A stretch of 64,000 nt of DNA from Pseudomonas sihuiensis (GCF_900106015.1 NZ_LT629797.1:4960001-5024000); one strand, 5' to 3'; shown: positions 26,757-36,586, counted from the stretch's first letter. Notes: generated by a model not told the origin, from the letters alone. A program made the numbers and translations.

Positions 26757-29700
26757 TCAACTGAGGATGAACAGCGCTGCGCCGCTGAACTGGGCGGTGA
26801 GCTGACGTGCAGCCATGGGCCTGCCCAGCAGGAAGCCCTGTACTTCGTCGCAGTCGTGTTCACGCAGGAAGTCCAGTTGTGCCTGGCTCTCCACGCCCTC
26901 GGCGATCACCATCATGTTCAGGCTGTGCGCCATGGCGATGATGGCGCGGGCGATCTGCGCATCCTGCTCACCATCGGGCAGGCCGTCGACGAAGCTACGG
27001 TCGATCTTCAAGACGTCGATAGGGAACTGCTTGAGGTAGTTCAGCGATGAGTAGCCGGTGCCGAAATCATCCACGGCAATGCACAGGCCCAAACGCTTGA
27101 GGTTGCCGAGAGTCTGCATCGCGCTGGCGACGTCACGCATCAGTATGCTTTCGGTCAGCTCCAGCTCCAGGCAGGCCGGGGCTACTCTGGTTCTGTCCAG
27201 AATGGCGGCGATGCGTGCGCTCAGATCGCCTTCGGCGAACTGCCGGGCCGACAGATTGACCGAAATCTTGGGGATGCGGATCTTTTCCTCGTGCCAGGCC
27301 TTGAGCTGCCGGCAGGCCTCCTCCAGCACCCATTCACCGACCTGCACCACCAGACCGAGCTCCTCCAGCACCGGGATGAACTCATCCGGCGGCACCAGGC
27401 CGCGTGTCGGGTGACTCCAGCGCAACAGCGCCTCGACCCCGGTGAGGCGATTGCCGTCGCCGGCAAACTGCGGCTGATAATGCAGGACGAACTGGCCCTG
27501 CTCCTGAGCGTGGCGCAGATCGCTTTCCAGTTCCAGGCGCTCCAGGGCACTGGCGTTCATGTCGGCCTGGTAGAACTGGAAGTTGTTCTTGCCGTGTTCC
27601 TTGGCGTGATACATCGCGGTGTCGGCGTTCTTCATCAGTTGGCTCAGCTCGCTACCGTCCTGCGGAGCGAGGGCGATACCGATACTGGCGGTGACGAAGA
27701 ATTCGCGGCCTTCGAGCACGAAAGGGCGCGCCAGGCTGGAGAGAATCTGCTCGGCGACATGAATGGCGCGATTCAATGCGCCCTCGCGGGTGGCGCGCGG
27801 CTGCAGCAGCAGGGTGAATTCGTCGCCGCCCATGCGCGCCACGGTGTCGTCGCCGTCGACGCAGGCCGACAGGCGCACGGCTACATCCTTGAGCATGCGG
27901 TCGCCGGCGGCGTGGCCGAGCGAATCGTTGATCGGCTTGAAGCGGTCGAGGTCGAGGAACATCAGCACCACCCATTCGTCATGCCGATCCGCATGCTGCA
28001 GGGCGCTGTGCAGGCGATCCTGGAACAGGGTGCGGTTGGGCAGGTGGGTCAGGGCGTCGTAGTAGGCCAGACGATGGATGCGCTGTTCGCTGGCCTTGCG
28101 TTCGCTGATGTCGCTGAAGAAACACACGTAGCTGACCAGGTCGCCTTCCTCGTCATGCACGGCGGTGATGCCGACCCAGGCCGGGAAGTTCTCGCCGCCC
28201 TTGCGCTTGAGCCACACCTCACCTTCCCAGCTACCGCGCTGATTGAGTTGGCCGAGGATGTACTGCAGGTGCGCCGCCTGCTGGCGGTCGGCGGTGAGCA
28301 TGCCGGGAAGCTGGTCGAGCACCTGGTCGGCGGAATAACCACTGACGCGGCTGAAGGCCTTGTTGACCTGAACGATGTAACCGGCCGGGTCGGTCACCAG
28401 AATCGCTGCGGTGGAGTGCTCGAATACCGTGGCGGCCATGCGCAGGTCTTTTTCCGCGCGGCGTTGCTGGCTGATGTCGCGGCCAACGCCGAGGATGCCT
28501 CCGAAGCGACCGTTCTCGTCCCACATCAGCACCAGGCGCAGCTCCACCGGGATCTTGTGGCCGTCGGCGCGCAGGCAGTCGAAGACGAAGAGCTGATCTG
28601 GCAGCTCCTCGCGCAGACGCTCGAGGCGGTCACGCTCGCCGAGCGAATCGCGAATCCGCTCGAGCAGCTGGTAGAGGCTGGCGAGCTGCTGCGGGTTGGC
28701 CGCGAGGCCTTGCAGGCCGTTGGTTGTCACCCATTCGGCGTCGTAACCGAGCATGGCTTCCACCGACGGGCTGACGTAGTTCAGGTTCAGGCTGTCATCG
28801 GTGGAGACGATCACGTCGCTGATGCTTTCCGCCAGCAGACGGTAGCGTTGCTCGCTGTCACGCAGCGATTGGTTGCGCTCGATTTGCTCGGTAATGTCCT
28901 TGGCCAAGCCGATCAGGCGGCTGACGCGCCCGCGATCATCACGCGCCAGAGCCTGCTCACGGATGCTGAACCAGTGCCATTGGCCATTGCGGTGACGCCA
29001 GCGCAGCACCGATTCCAGCAGCAGGCCGTTGCCGACCACTTTCTGCAGGTTGCGAATGCGCCAGTAGTATTCGCTGTCGTCCGGATGCAGTACCTGCTCC
29101 CATAAATCCCCGGCCATCGCCTTGAGCTCGCTGACGCTATAGCCCAGCTGCAAGCCGAGGCTGTGGTTGCTGAACAGCACCTGCCGGTTCTGCATGTCAT
29201 GCACGTAGAGCAGGTCGGGCACCGAGCGAACCACTTCGGACCAGAAGCGCTCACGCTCGATCAGCGACAGTTCGATGCGCTTGCGGCTGGTAATGTCGCT
29301 GATGCTCAGGGTGACGGCCTGATAGTCCTGGAGCATTTCCGGCAGGCGCAGCACCAGCCAGACGTGACGCTGCAAGCCCTGTGCGGTGACCAGCTGGGTT
29401 TCCAGCTCCATCAGGTTGGGGCCTTCGAGCACGGCAACGGCCAGGCGGTAACACAGATCGTCGGGCTGTACCGGACCGTTGTCGATCAGTTGCTGCCAGG
29501 CCTGTTCGGTGGACTTGACCCCGAGCAGGTTGAGCGCCACCTGGTTGGCCTCGGTAATGCGCAGTTGCTCGACCAGCAGTTGCTGATGCTCGGCATCGGC
29601 CTGCAACCAGCGCTGCAGACCCGCCGCATCGCGCAACTTGTGCTGCAGCAACAGGCAGCGCAGGCCGGAGAGGTCGAGCACGCAGAGGGCTACGCCGGTG

Positions 29701-30962
29701 CCGTCGAAGATGTCCTGATAGCGTCTGCGGGTTTCCTGCAGTACGCGCATGGCCTGCTGTTCATCGGTCACATCGCGCAGCACCCAGACGTAACCGGCAT
29801 GACGCCCGACTTCGCTGATATCGCTACGGGTCACGGCGAACAGTCGCTCGCGCCCCTCGCTTTCGACTCTGATCAGCTCCGGTCCCAGATCGCTGCTCAG
29901 TTGTGGGCTGTTGAGCAGCAACGGGTCGAGATCGGGCAGCAGATCCAGCAAATGAAGCTCCCCGGCCGCCTCGCTGGTAACCCCGAACAGCGCTTCGGCC
30001 TGCGGGTTCAGGTAGCGCAATTTGCCGTCGGCCTGAGTCACCAGAATGCGTTCTTCGACAGCGCCGAGTGCACTGGCGGCCTGGCGCAGCGAGCGGCGTG
30101 ATTCGGTATTCAGGCGCTGCAGGCTACGCTGCTCGCGTTGCAGGCCGTACAGGGCCAGCAGGGTAAGCAGGGTGCACAGCGCGAACAGCAGGAACTTGCC
30201 GGCCAGGGTCGGCATCAACTCATTGCCAGCGCGGTCTGCATCGAACAGGGCGCGCAGTTGCCAGTCGCTGCCGGGCAGGGTGATCAGCTCCAGGCTTTGC
30301 GCCTGTTCTGCGGCGGTAACCGGGGCGATGATGCCGCCTGCCTGCTGCAGGTCGTCGGCGCGCGCTATCACACGGTGACTGAGCAGATCTTCGAGCAACC
30401 ATGTGTGCTCGCTGCGATGCTGCTCGCGCAGCCAGCCGCGCAGCGCACTGGTGCGCATGCGCAATACCCGGTGACTGTCGTCGGGCTGGCGCAGCAGCAG
30501 GTAGAGCGCGCCGCCGTCCAGTGCGCTGAAGGCGAAGTGATAGGGCGCTGCGCCGCTGCGTTGCTGCTGATTGCGAATGAAACTGAGGTCGCGCGACTCG
30601 CTGGCACTGTCGGCCAGCAACTGCCCGTTGGCGTCGAGCCAGGCCACGCTGTTGACGGTCGGGAAGATGCTGCGCAGTGTCGTGACCAACTCGCTGCCGT
30701 CGCCAGCGCGCGCTGGGCTGCTTTGCAGCATCGCCTGGCCTGCCTGCGCCTTGAGGCGCATGTTCAGACTCAGGTGCTTGGCCAGTTGGGCGCTGTAACC
30801 CTGGCTCAGCTGCTTCTGGGTATCGAGCAACTGGCGATATTCCTGGGTCAGCTGCCAGGCCAGCAATACCAGTATCCCCAGCACCAGCACCACCAGTGCG
30901 CGGCGCAATGCTGCGCGCGACTCGCCCGGGGAAGAGGAAGGCAGGGATGAGGGAGTCGACAC
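26757..30962 (-). CDS. morA: MorA-like dual GGDEF/EAL sensor protein
   Basis: A 1,401-residue membrane-anchored c-di-GMP enzyme. One membrane helix lies at about 21-40 and a second at about 253-273 enclosing a periplasmic sensor. Several PAS domains follow, then GGDEF at residues 1045-1049 (RMGGDEF, intact) and EAL at 1177-1179 (GVEALLRW, intact), with later DDFGTGYSSL and EGVE motifs. Size, domain order and location beside glyA match MorA of P. aeruginosa, which controls flagellar timing, motility and biofilm. Both catalytic sites look active. It belongs functionally with MapZ and the PilZ protein nearby. The start ATG is followed by a Ser/Pro-rich cytoplasmic tail. Confidence 0.9.
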   Translation of the reverse strand: MSTPSSLPSSSPGESRAALRRALVVLVLGILVLLAWQLTQEYRQLLDTQKQLSQGYSAQLAKHLSLNMRLKAQAGQAMLQSSPARAGDGSELVTTLRSIFPTVNSVAWLDANGQLLADSASESRDLSFIRNQQQRSGAAPYHFAFSALDGGALYLLLRQPDDSHRVLRMRTSALRGWLREQHRSEHTWLLEDLLSHRVIARADDLQQAGGIIAPVTAAEQAQSLELITLPGSDWQLRALFDADRAGNELMPTLAGKFLLFALCTLLTLLALYGLQREQRSLQRLNTESRRSLRQAASALGAVEERILVTQADGKLRYLNPQAEALFGVTSEAAGELHLLDLLPDLDPLLLNSPQLSSDLGPELIRVESEGRERLFAVTRSDISEVGRHAGYVWVLRDVTDEQQAMRVLQETRRRYQDIFDGTGVALCVLDLSGLRCLLLQHKLRDAAGLQRWLQADAEHQQLLVEQLRITEANQVALNLLGVKSTEQAWQQLIDNGPVQPDDLCYRLAVAVLEGPNLMELETQLVTAQGLQRHVWLVLRLPEMLQDYQAVTLSISDITSRKRIELSLIERERFWSEVVRSVPDLLYVHDMQNRQVLFSNHSLGLQLGYSVSELKAMAGDLWEQVLHPDDSEYYWRIRNLQKVVGNGLLLESVLRWRHRNGQWHWFSIREQALARDDRGRVSRLIGLAKDITEQIERNQSLRDSEQRYRLLAESISDVIVSTDDSLNLNYVSPSVEAMLGYDAEWVTTNGLQGLAANPQQLASLYQLLERIRDSLGERDRLERLREELPDQLFVFDCLRADGHKIPVELRLVLMWDENGRFGGILGVGRDISQQRRAEKDLRMAATVFEHSTAAILVTDPAGYIVQVNKAFSRVSGYSADQVLDQLPGMLTADRQQAAHLQYILGQLNQRGSWEGEVWLKRKGGENFPAWVGITAVHDEEGDLVSYVCFFSDISERKASEQRIHRLAYYDALTHLPNRTLFQDRLHSALQHADRHDEWVVLMFLDLDRFKPINDSLGHAAGDRMLKDVAVRLSACVDGDDTVARMGGDEFTLLLQPRATREGALNRAIHVAEQILSSLARPFVLEGREFFVTASIGIALAPQDGSELSQLMKNADTAMYHAKEHGKNNFQFYQADMNASALERLELESDLRHAQEQGQFVLHYQPQFAGDGNRLTGVEALLRWSHPTRGLVPPDEFIPVLEELGLVVQVGEWVLEEACRQLKAWHEEKIRIPKISVNLSARQFAEGDLSARIAAILDRTRVAPACLELELTESILMRDVASAMQTLGNLKRLGLCIAVDDFGTGYSSLNYLKQFPIDVLKIDRSFVDGLPDGEQDAQIARAIIAMAHSLNMMVIAEGVESQAQLDFLREHDCDEVQGFLLGRPMAARQLTAQFSGAALFILS

Positions 30963-31373
30963 GTTCTGTGAACCTGCAGCCAGTGCTGGGCTATCTTAAG
31001 CTTTGAGACGCGCAGGCGTGCTTGCGTTCGCGCGAGCCGGCTAGAATGCCTGCAAACGTGGCCAAGTGCCAGCTGTGCCGACGAACGTCGGTTTGCCCTG
31101 CCACGTACATTCCGGTAGTTTTGCCCCGCGCGCGTGAACTGTCCGCGCGGTACTTGGCGTTCGCTCCGGCAGGGGCTAAGGTCTCTGCCAACGCCCCGCC
31201 GCAGGCCTCATAAAAACTGCCTGCAGCCGGTAATACGGCGGCCAGGCCGGCACACACCAGCGGTTTATCGCCAGGTAGACTGCCGGCGTTGCCAGTGTCG
31301 TCACTCGCAACGTTGTCGCAGTGTCTGCAAGGCCCGCCATTTTCAGCCCTCATTCTCACCAGTCAGGTTCTCC
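30963..31373. other. Intergenic region between divergent morA and ettA
   Basis: 411 bp without a supported gene. It should hold the promoters of both neighbours. A short inverted repeat CCGCGCG...CGCGCGG-like stretch lies near 31125-31155. Open frames here lack ribosome sites and coding bias. No known riboswitch or repeat family was recognised. Confidence 0.5.
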
Positions 31374-33038
31374 ATGGCTCAGTACGTCTACAGCATGCAT
31401 CGGGTCAGCAAGGTCGTCCCGCCGAAGCGTGAAATTCTCAAGGACATCTCTCTGTCATTCTTCCCAGGCGCCAAGATCGGCGTGCTGGGCCTCAACGGTG
31501 CCGGTAAGTCCACGCTGCTGCGCATCATGGCCGGCGTTGACACCGAGATCGACGGCGAAGCCCGTCCGATGCCGGGGATCAAGGTCGGCTACCTGCCGCA
31601 GGAACCGCAGCTCGACCCGAGCAAGACGGTGCGCGACATCGTCGAAGAGGCCGTAGGCGAGATCAAGCAGGCCCAGGCGCGTCTCGACGAGGTCTACGCC
31701 GCTTACGCCGAGCCGGACGCCGACTTCGACGCCCTGGCCGCCGAGCAGGCCAAGCTCGAAGCCATCCTGCAGGCTTCCGATGGCCACAACCTGGAGCGTC
31801 AGCTGGAAGTCGCCGCCGATGCCCTGCGCCTGCCGGCCTGGGATGCGAAGATCGAGCACCTGTCCGGTGGTGAAAAGCGCCGCGTGGCGCTGTGTCGCCT
31901 GCTGCTGTCGGCACCCGATATGTTGCTGCTGGACGAACCGACCAACCACCTGGATGCCGACTCGGTGGCCTGGCTGGAGCGCTTCCTGCACGATTTCCCC
32001 GGCACAGTGGTAGCGATTACTCACGACCGTTACTTCCTCGACAACGTGGCTGGCTGGATTCTCGAGCTGGACCGTGGCCACGGTATCCCCTACGAGGGCA
32101 ACTACTCCGGCTGGCTGGAATCGAAGGCCAACCGTCTGGCCCAGGAAGCCAAGGCCGAGGCGTCGCATGCCAAGGCGATGAAGGCCGAGCTGGAATGGGT
32201 ACGCCAGGGCGCCAAGGCACGTCAGTCGAAGTCCAAGGCGCGCCTGCAACGCTTCGAGGAAATGCAGTCGCAGGAATTCCAGAAGCGCAGCGAGACCAAC
32301 GAGATCTACATCCCGGCTGGCCCGCGTCTGGGCGACAAGGTCATCGACTTCCACAACGTGTCGAAGTCCTTTGGCGACCGTGTGCTGATCGACGACCTGT
32401 CCTTCAGCATTCCCAAAGGCGCCATCGTCGGTGTGATCGGCGGTAACGGCGCGGGTAAGTCGACCCTGCTGCGCATGATCACCGGCAAGGAACAGCCGGA
32501 TTCCGGAACCATCGAGATCGGTGAGACCGTACAGATCGCCAGCGTCGAGCAGAGCCGCGAGATGCTCGAAGGCAGCAAGACCGTATGGGAGCAGATTTCC
32601 GACGGCTTCGACATGATCAAGGTCGGCAACTACGAGGTGCCGTCGCGCGGTTACGTCGGGCGCTTCAACTTCAAGGGCGCCGACCAGCAGAAGTTCGTCA
32701 AGGACCTCTCCGGCGGTGAGCGCGGTCGCCTGCACATGGCGCTGACCCTGAAGCAGGGTGGCAACGTGCTGCTGCTCGACGAGCCGTCCAACGACCTCGA
32801 TGTGGAAACCCTGCGTGCGCTGGAAGAGGCGCTGCTGGACTTCCCCGGGGCCGCCGTGGTGATTTCCCACGATCGCTGGTTCCTCGACCGTATCGCCACG
32901 CACATCCTCTCCTATGAGGACGACGGCAAGGTCAACTTCTTCGAAGGCAACTACACCGAGTTCGAAGCTGACCGCAAGAAACGCCTGGGCGATGCCGCCG
33001 CGCAGCCGCACCGCGTGCGTTACAAGAAGCTGGCGTAG
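31374..33038 (+). CDS. ettA: Energy-dependent translational throttle protein EttA (ABC-F)
   Basis: A 554-residue ABC-F ATPase with two nucleotide-binding domains. The first has Walker A GLNGAGKST (from about residue 39) and LSGGEKRRVALCRLLL; the second has GGNGAGKST and LSGGERGRLHMALTL. Between them is the charged linker containing the PtIM region. The start MAQYVYSMHRVSKVVPPKR and overall length identify EttA. It binds the ribosomal E site and gates the first elongation step according to the ATP/ADP ratio. A terminator follows at 33135. Confidence 0.95.
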   Translation: MAQYVYSMHRVSKVVPPKREILKDISLSFFPGAKIGVLGLNGAGKSTLLRIMAGVDTEIDGEARPMPGIKVGYLPQEPQLDPSKTVRDIVEEAVGEIKQAQARLDEVYAAYAEPDADFDALAAEQAKLEAILQASDGHNLERQLEVAADALRLPAWDAKIEHLSGGEKRRVALCRLLLSAPDMLLLDEPTNHLDADSVAWLERFLHDFPGTVVAITHDRYFLDNVAGWILELDRGHGIPYEGNYSGWLESKANRLAQEAKAEASHAKAMKAELEWVRQGAKARQSKSKARLQRFEEMQSQEFQKRSETNEIYIPAGPRLGDKVIDFHNVSKSFGDRVLIDDLSFSIPKGAIVGVIGGNGAGKSTLLRMITGKEQPDSGTIEIGETVQIASVEQSREMLEGSKTVWEQISDGFDMIKVGNYEVPSRGYVGRFNFKGADQQKFVKDLSGGERGRLHMALTLKQGGNVLLLDEPSNDLDVETLRALEEALLDFPGAAVVISHDRWFLDRIATHILSYEDDGKVNFFEGNYTEFEADRKKRLGDAAAQPHRVRYKKLA

Positions 33039-33041
33039 GGT

Positions 33042-33356
33042 GGGTTAGCGGCGCCAAGCACGTAATTGGCTGGTTTCACGAGCAGAGTGCGCCGCGTAAC
33101 CCACCATGCGATATCCCGGTGTTACGCCGGGATGAAAAAACGGAGCCTGCGGGCTCCGTTTTTCGTTGAGGGTGCAGGCTATCTGTAGGAGCGGCGCCCC
33201 GCCGCGAACCGGGGAAGAGGTGAAAGCTCCTACCCATTCGGAGTATGTGTCGGTCGAAAGATTACTACGTACCTGTAGGAGCCGCGCCTCGCGGCGAATC
33301 GATCATGCGTTCAGCACAAATCCACAAGCTTCGCCCCGGGGCGGGGCTCCTACGCA
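33042..33356. repeat. Palindrome cluster after ettA
   Basis: The 361-bp gap holds a TAGGGTGGGTTA ... TAACCCACC inverted pair (33036-33106), then three GTAGGAGC-type REP units (at about 33186, 33275 and 33332-33356) in alternating orientation, the last two as an opposed pair. The ettA terminator lies among them. No gene is evident. Confidence 0.7.
33135..33163 (+). terminator. Rho-independent terminator of ettA
   Basis: Stem ACGGAGCC / GGCTCCGT with a TGCG loop, preceded by an A-run and followed by TTTTT, 97 bp after the ettA stop. Confidence 0.88.
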
Positions 33357-33399
33357 GCGCGGCTCTTCTGCTCCAGCTTTCTTCGCGCAGGTGGCGTGT

Positions 33400-33732
33400 T
33401 CATAGCCTGGCCAGCAGGCTTTCCAGTGCCTTGGCCTGATCTTCGGCCAGGTCGATGATATGAAAGCCGGCCCAGCAATGCTGGCCGTCGGCGCCAGGGC
33501 GACTCCACAGGCAATCGGCGCCCAGGTGTACTTCCTGTACCGCATCGCTACCTGAGGTGCACACCAGGCGGCATTCCAGCACCGCATCGGCGGTGTGCGG
33601 GGTGTCGCTGAATAGCATGAAGCCATCGGCGGACAGGTCGACGATCCGGCCCAGGCGCTGCCCGCTGTTCAGGTCGAAGACCTCCAGCTGCATTTCGGTG
33701 CCATGGCGGCTGTGTTGACGACGCTCTTCCAT
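33400..33732 (-). CDS. PilZ-domain protein
   Basis: A 110-residue single PilZ domain with R5-x3-R9 and D32-x-S34-x-x-G37, an intact c-di-GMP binding signature. The start MEERRQHSRH puts the Arg motif at the very N-terminus, as usual. It lies 9 bp downstream of a DUF1631 gene on the same strand, so the two are likely cotranscribed. Physical or regulatory coupling of the pair is a plausible inference, because the DUF1631 protein itself ends in a small beta-rich segment that may be PilZ-like. Confidence 0.87.
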   Translation of the reverse strand: MEERRQHSRHGTEMQLEVFDLNSGQRLGRIVDLSADGFMLFSDTPHTADAVLECRLVCTSGSDAVQEVHLGADCLWSRPGADGQHCWAGFHIIDLAEDQAKALESLLARL

Positions 33733-33741
33733 GGGAGTTCC

Positions 33742-36066
33742 TCAGCGGGGTTCGGCTGTGCGCCCAGTGAAGCGCTGCAGCACACGGTAAATGGCAGTCA
33801 GCGCACGATCCATCAGCGGAGTCGCGCGTTCGGGTGTCACGATGCGGGCCAGGCCCTTTTCCATCTCGCTGGCCAGCAGGGTCAGCGGCTTGATCGCCAC
33901 GCGCTGGCCGCTGTGGTCGACGAACATGTAGTTGTGCGTGGTCGGGCTGAACCAGGAAAGCTTGAGCACGCGGCTCTTGTCGCCCTCGACAAACTCGAAC
34001 CAGGTGCCGAATTCGACGCTGGCCAATTCCTTGGCCAGGGCTTGTGCGCGTGCCGAGAGCTTGCTGCGCGAAGGCGCCTGGCGAGCCAGATCGGCATCCT
34101 CACCGAGCATGGCGCCCAAGGGGCTTTCTGGCAGGGTGGGTTTGAGCTGGGCGGCCAACTGCGGTTGTTTGGCCTGCACGGCATGCTGGCAGGCCACCAG
34201 GTCCTGCAGCAGGCGACGGATGCCATCCTCATGGTAGCCGCCGAGCAATTCCAGGCCCTTGCGCAGGTCGCTGAGCATGGGCACGCGCTGTTCCTGCAAC
34301 AGCAGCACCTCGGTTTCGCCCAGCGGCGTGCCGCTCCAGGCCAGCTGTTCGGCCACTTCGCAGGCGCGCTGCCACTCCGTACTCTGCTCGCCATGGCGCA
34401 GCAGGACGAAGACCAGCACATCGGCCCAGGTCAGTTCGAGGAAATTGCGGATGATGGTTGGCAGGTCGCGCTGCCCGACGCAGCGCTGAACCACCTCCAG
34501 CGCCTGCTCGCGCGCCCCCAGTAGACGATCACGGCCCTTGGCCGCCTCGACCGCGCGGCGTTCGCGCAGCTCGACCTTGTGGCGCAGGGTGGCGACGTAC
34601 TCGTTGAACTCGTCGATCAGACCGTCAAACAGCCCCAGATCGCCGCTGAAGCCGTGGATCACCCGTTCGACCACCCACTGCATCTTGGCCAGCAGGCTGC
34701 GTTCGTCACCGTCGTTGCCATACAGCACGCCGGCCTGGGCCATGGTGTTGAGCAGGCGTCGCGCCGGATGGTGGTGCTGGGTAAACAGCGCCTTGTCCTG
34801 CAGCGCGATTTTCAGATAGGGCGTATGCAGGTGCGAGAGGGCTGTCTTGCAGGCGTCCGGCAGGTTCTCGTCATCGAGGATGAAGTCGAACAGCATGCCA
34901 ACCAGGTCGATCACGTCGGCCTCCTGATCGGACACCTTGCTGTCACCGGGTAGGCTGCTGTGCGATTCCAGTTGCTGCTGCAGGTCGGCCTTGAGGCCTT
35001 CAACGGCCTGCGGCTGATGCAGGCGTTGGGCCAGTTCGTGGGCCGACTGCTGTTGCATGCGGTTGAGCGCAGCGAGCAATTCGCTGGCGCTGTAGGTGCG
35101 GCTGGCCTCGCGCGGTGAGAAGCTGATGATGCTCCGTGTGCCGCCCAGGAGAGGGGCATCCGGGTGGCTCTGGCGGTGCTCGTCGAGGAGGCTGGACAGG
35201 CCGCTGAACAGCGCGCCTGGATCGCTCGGCGGCGGTGCGCTGAGGTCCAGGTCGAGCAACGCCGGCTCTACGGGCGCAGGAGTCGTGCCCAGTCTGCCCG
35301 GTGCTCGCTGTTGGGGCGTCGGGGCTTCTGTGGCGGGCGCATCGGGGCGGCTTACGCTTTGATTGACCTGCGCACTGTACTTGAGGTTGGGCAGTACGCC
35401 GGCATCGATCAGGCGCTGGTTGAGCGCAGCATAGAGCGAATCGAGGCTCTGCATCACATGGCGATCGAAGAGCATGTAGAGGATGGTCTTGATCTGCAGC
35501 GGGAAGGGGCAGGGCGCCAGCGCATCGCGAAACGCCTGGGCGATGGCCTGCGGGCCGAAGGGGTTGTTGTCCTCGCCGAGTTTCTGGCCGTTGTTGAGCA
35601 GCGCCAGGCGCTGCTCCAGAGCGAATAGCGGCTGGGTGCAGCGTGCCTTGACCCGGCTGACCATATTGGTGACTTGCAGGGTTTCTTCGTAATCCTCGTT
35701 CTGCACCAGGGCCAACTGCTCGGGGTCGACTTCGGCTGGCGTCTGATCCTGCAGCTTGCCGTCGAGGAAGTCGGAAAAATTGTTGGCGATGGCCTGGTGG
35801 TAGCTGCGCTCGATCTGTGGACGTTGGCGGCGGATCTCACGCATGTTGTCGAAGAACAACGTCTGCACCTTGTTGTTCTCGGCTTTCTCGGCGCATTCAA
35901 ACAGGGTGTCATCGACTTGGCCGAATACACCGCTCAGATGCTCCGCCAGTCGATTCATCACCAGTTTGCGGCAGGCTTGTACCAGATCGCTGAAGCGCGG
36001 CTGTATACCGCGGCTGGCGAGGCTAACCACCTTGGGATGAATGGGGGGCTTGTCCTGGTTGCTCAT
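33742..36066 (-). CDS. DUF1631-family protein, first paralogue
   Basis: A 774-residue cytoplasmic protein. A helical N-terminal region (FSDLVQACRKLVMNRL ... VDDTLFECAEKAENN) is followed by a Pro/Ala-rich low-complexity linker (about 225-275), a conserved middle (VIDLVGMLFDFILDDENLP, then ARRLLNTMAQAG), and a C-terminal segment (FVEGDKSRVLKLSWFSPTTHNYMFVDHSGQ) resembling a small beta barrel. A second member of the family lies at 56865-59165 in this window. Its function is unknown; the company of PilZ, morA and pilus genes hints at c-di-GMP or surface behaviour, which is weak evidence. Confidence 0.82.
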   Translation of the reverse strand: MSNQDKPPIHPKVVSLASRGIQPRFSDLVQACRKLVMNRLAEHLSGVFGQVDDTLFECAEKAENNKVQTLFFDNMREIRRQRPQIERSYHQAIANNFSDFLDGKLQDQTPAEVDPEQLALVQNEDYEETLQVTNMVSRVKARCTQPLFALEQRLALLNNGQKLGEDNNPFGPQAIAQAFRDALAPCPFPLQIKTILYMLFDRHVMQSLDSLYAALNQRLIDAGVLPNLKYSAQVNQSVSRPDAPATEAPTPQQRAPGRLGTTPAPVEPALLDLDLSAPPPSDPGALFSGLSSLLDEHRQSHPDAPLLGGTRSIISFSPREASRTYSASELLAALNRMQQQSAHELAQRLHQPQAVEGLKADLQQQLESHSSLPGDSKVSDQEADVIDLVGMLFDFILDDENLPDACKTALSHLHTPYLKIALQDKALFTQHHHPARRLLNTMAQAGVLYGNDGDERSLLAKMQWVVERVIHGFSGDLGLFDGLIDEFNEYVATLRHKVELRERRAVEAAKGRDRLLGAREQALEVVQRCVGQRDLPTIIRNFLELTWADVLVFVLLRHGEQSTEWQRACEVAEQLAWSGTPLGETEVLLLQEQRVPMLSDLRKGLELLGGYHEDGIRRLLQDLVACQHAVQAKQPQLAAQLKPTLPESPLGAMLGEDADLARQAPSRSKLSARAQALAKELASVEFGTWFEFVEGDKSRVLKLSWFSPTTHNYMFVDHSGQRVAIKPLTLLASEMEKGLARIVTPERATPLMDRALTAIYRVLQRFTGRTAEPR

Positions 36067-36184
36067 GGACTGTCCTGGCTGGCGTCGTCGGCTGGCGCGT
36101 CCTGCGTCGTGCCGCAGTTCGATGAAACATATAGTAGTCCATGGCTTGCCTGCAAAGCATTGTCGTAAAAGCAGTTTGCAGGGG

Positions 36185-36212
36185 TTGACAGGGAAATTTT
36201 GCTACGTAAAAT
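36185..36212 (+). promoter_or_regulatory. Sigma-70 promoter of the tRNA operon
   Basis: TTGACA (36185-36190) is 16 bp from TAAAAT (36207-36212). The bases directly after the -10 are GGCGCGCC, the GC-rich discriminator typical of stringently controlled stable-RNA promoters. The tRNA-Asn begins about 60 bp downstream. Confidence 0.75.
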
Positions 36213-36272
36213 GGCGCGCCTCTGAAGCGGTAAAGCGAAAGCCGAAGCGCAGCAGAGCTGGAAGACCGAAGT

Positions 36273-36348
36273 TCCGCGATAGCTCAGTCGGTAGAGCAAA
36301 TGACTGTTAATCATTGGGTCCCTGGTTCGAGTCCAGGTCGCGGAGCCA
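36273..36348 (+). tRNA. tRNA-Asn (anticodon GTT)
   Basis: 76 nt including encoded CCA. Acceptor stem TCCGCGA/TCGCGGA, anticodon GTT at 36306-36308 in the loop CTGTTAA, T-loop TTCGAGT. First of three tRNAs sharing one promoter and one terminator. Confidence 0.97.
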
Positions 36349-36357
36349 ACTTCCTAT

Positions 36358-36434
36358 CGGGGTATAGCGCAGTCCGGTAGCGCGCTTGCTTTGGGAGCAA
36401 GATGTCGGGAGTTCGAATCCCCCTACCCCGACCA
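36358..36434 (+). tRNA. tRNA-Pro (anticodon TGG)
   Basis: 77 nt with CCA. Acceptor CGGGGTA/TACCCCG, anticodon stem CTTGC/GCAAG around loop TTTGGGA (TGG at 36392-36394), T-loop TTCGAAT. Confidence 0.97.
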
Positions 36435-36439
36435 TATTT

Positions 36440-36515
36440 GGGTCGTTAGCTCAGTTGGTAGAGCAGTTGGCTTTTAACCAATTGGTCGTAGGTTCGAATC
36501 CTACACGACCCACCA
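36440..36515 (+). tRNA. tRNA-Lys (anticodon TTT)
   Basis: 76 nt with CCA. Acceptor GGGTCGT/ACGACCC, anticodon TTT at 36473-36475 in the loop CTTTTAA, T-loop TTCGAAT. Only 5 bp from tRNA-Pro. Confidence 0.97.
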
Positions 36516-36519
36516 CTAC

Positions 36520-36555
36520 AACGAAAAAGCCCGCCTAGTGCGGGCTTTTTCGTTT
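36520..36555 (+). terminator. Rho-independent terminator of the tRNA operon
   Basis: Perfect stem AACGAAAAAGCCCGC / GCGGGCTTTTTCGTT with loop CTAGT. The symmetrical A/T runs would allow termination in both directions. Confidence 0.92.
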
Positions 36556-36586
36556 CTGCGCCTTACGCGGTGCTTGGCCGTCTCGC

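Noticed and set aside
27291..29105. 604-codon plus-strand open frame inside morA
   Set aside because: It is the complement of PAS, GGDEF and EAL coding sequence with intact motifs on the minus strand. The composition (His/Gln/Val rich) is typical of antisense reading.
31455..33011. 518-codon minus-strand open frame opposite ettA
   Set aside because: It mirrors the codon structure of EttA, whose two Walker motifs and signature sequences are intact on the plus strand.
36273..36515. tRNA-associated attachment site for an integrated element
   Set aside because: No integrase or duplicated tRNA 3' end was found downstream; the adjacent duplicated sequence is the ndh tail, not tRNA sequence.
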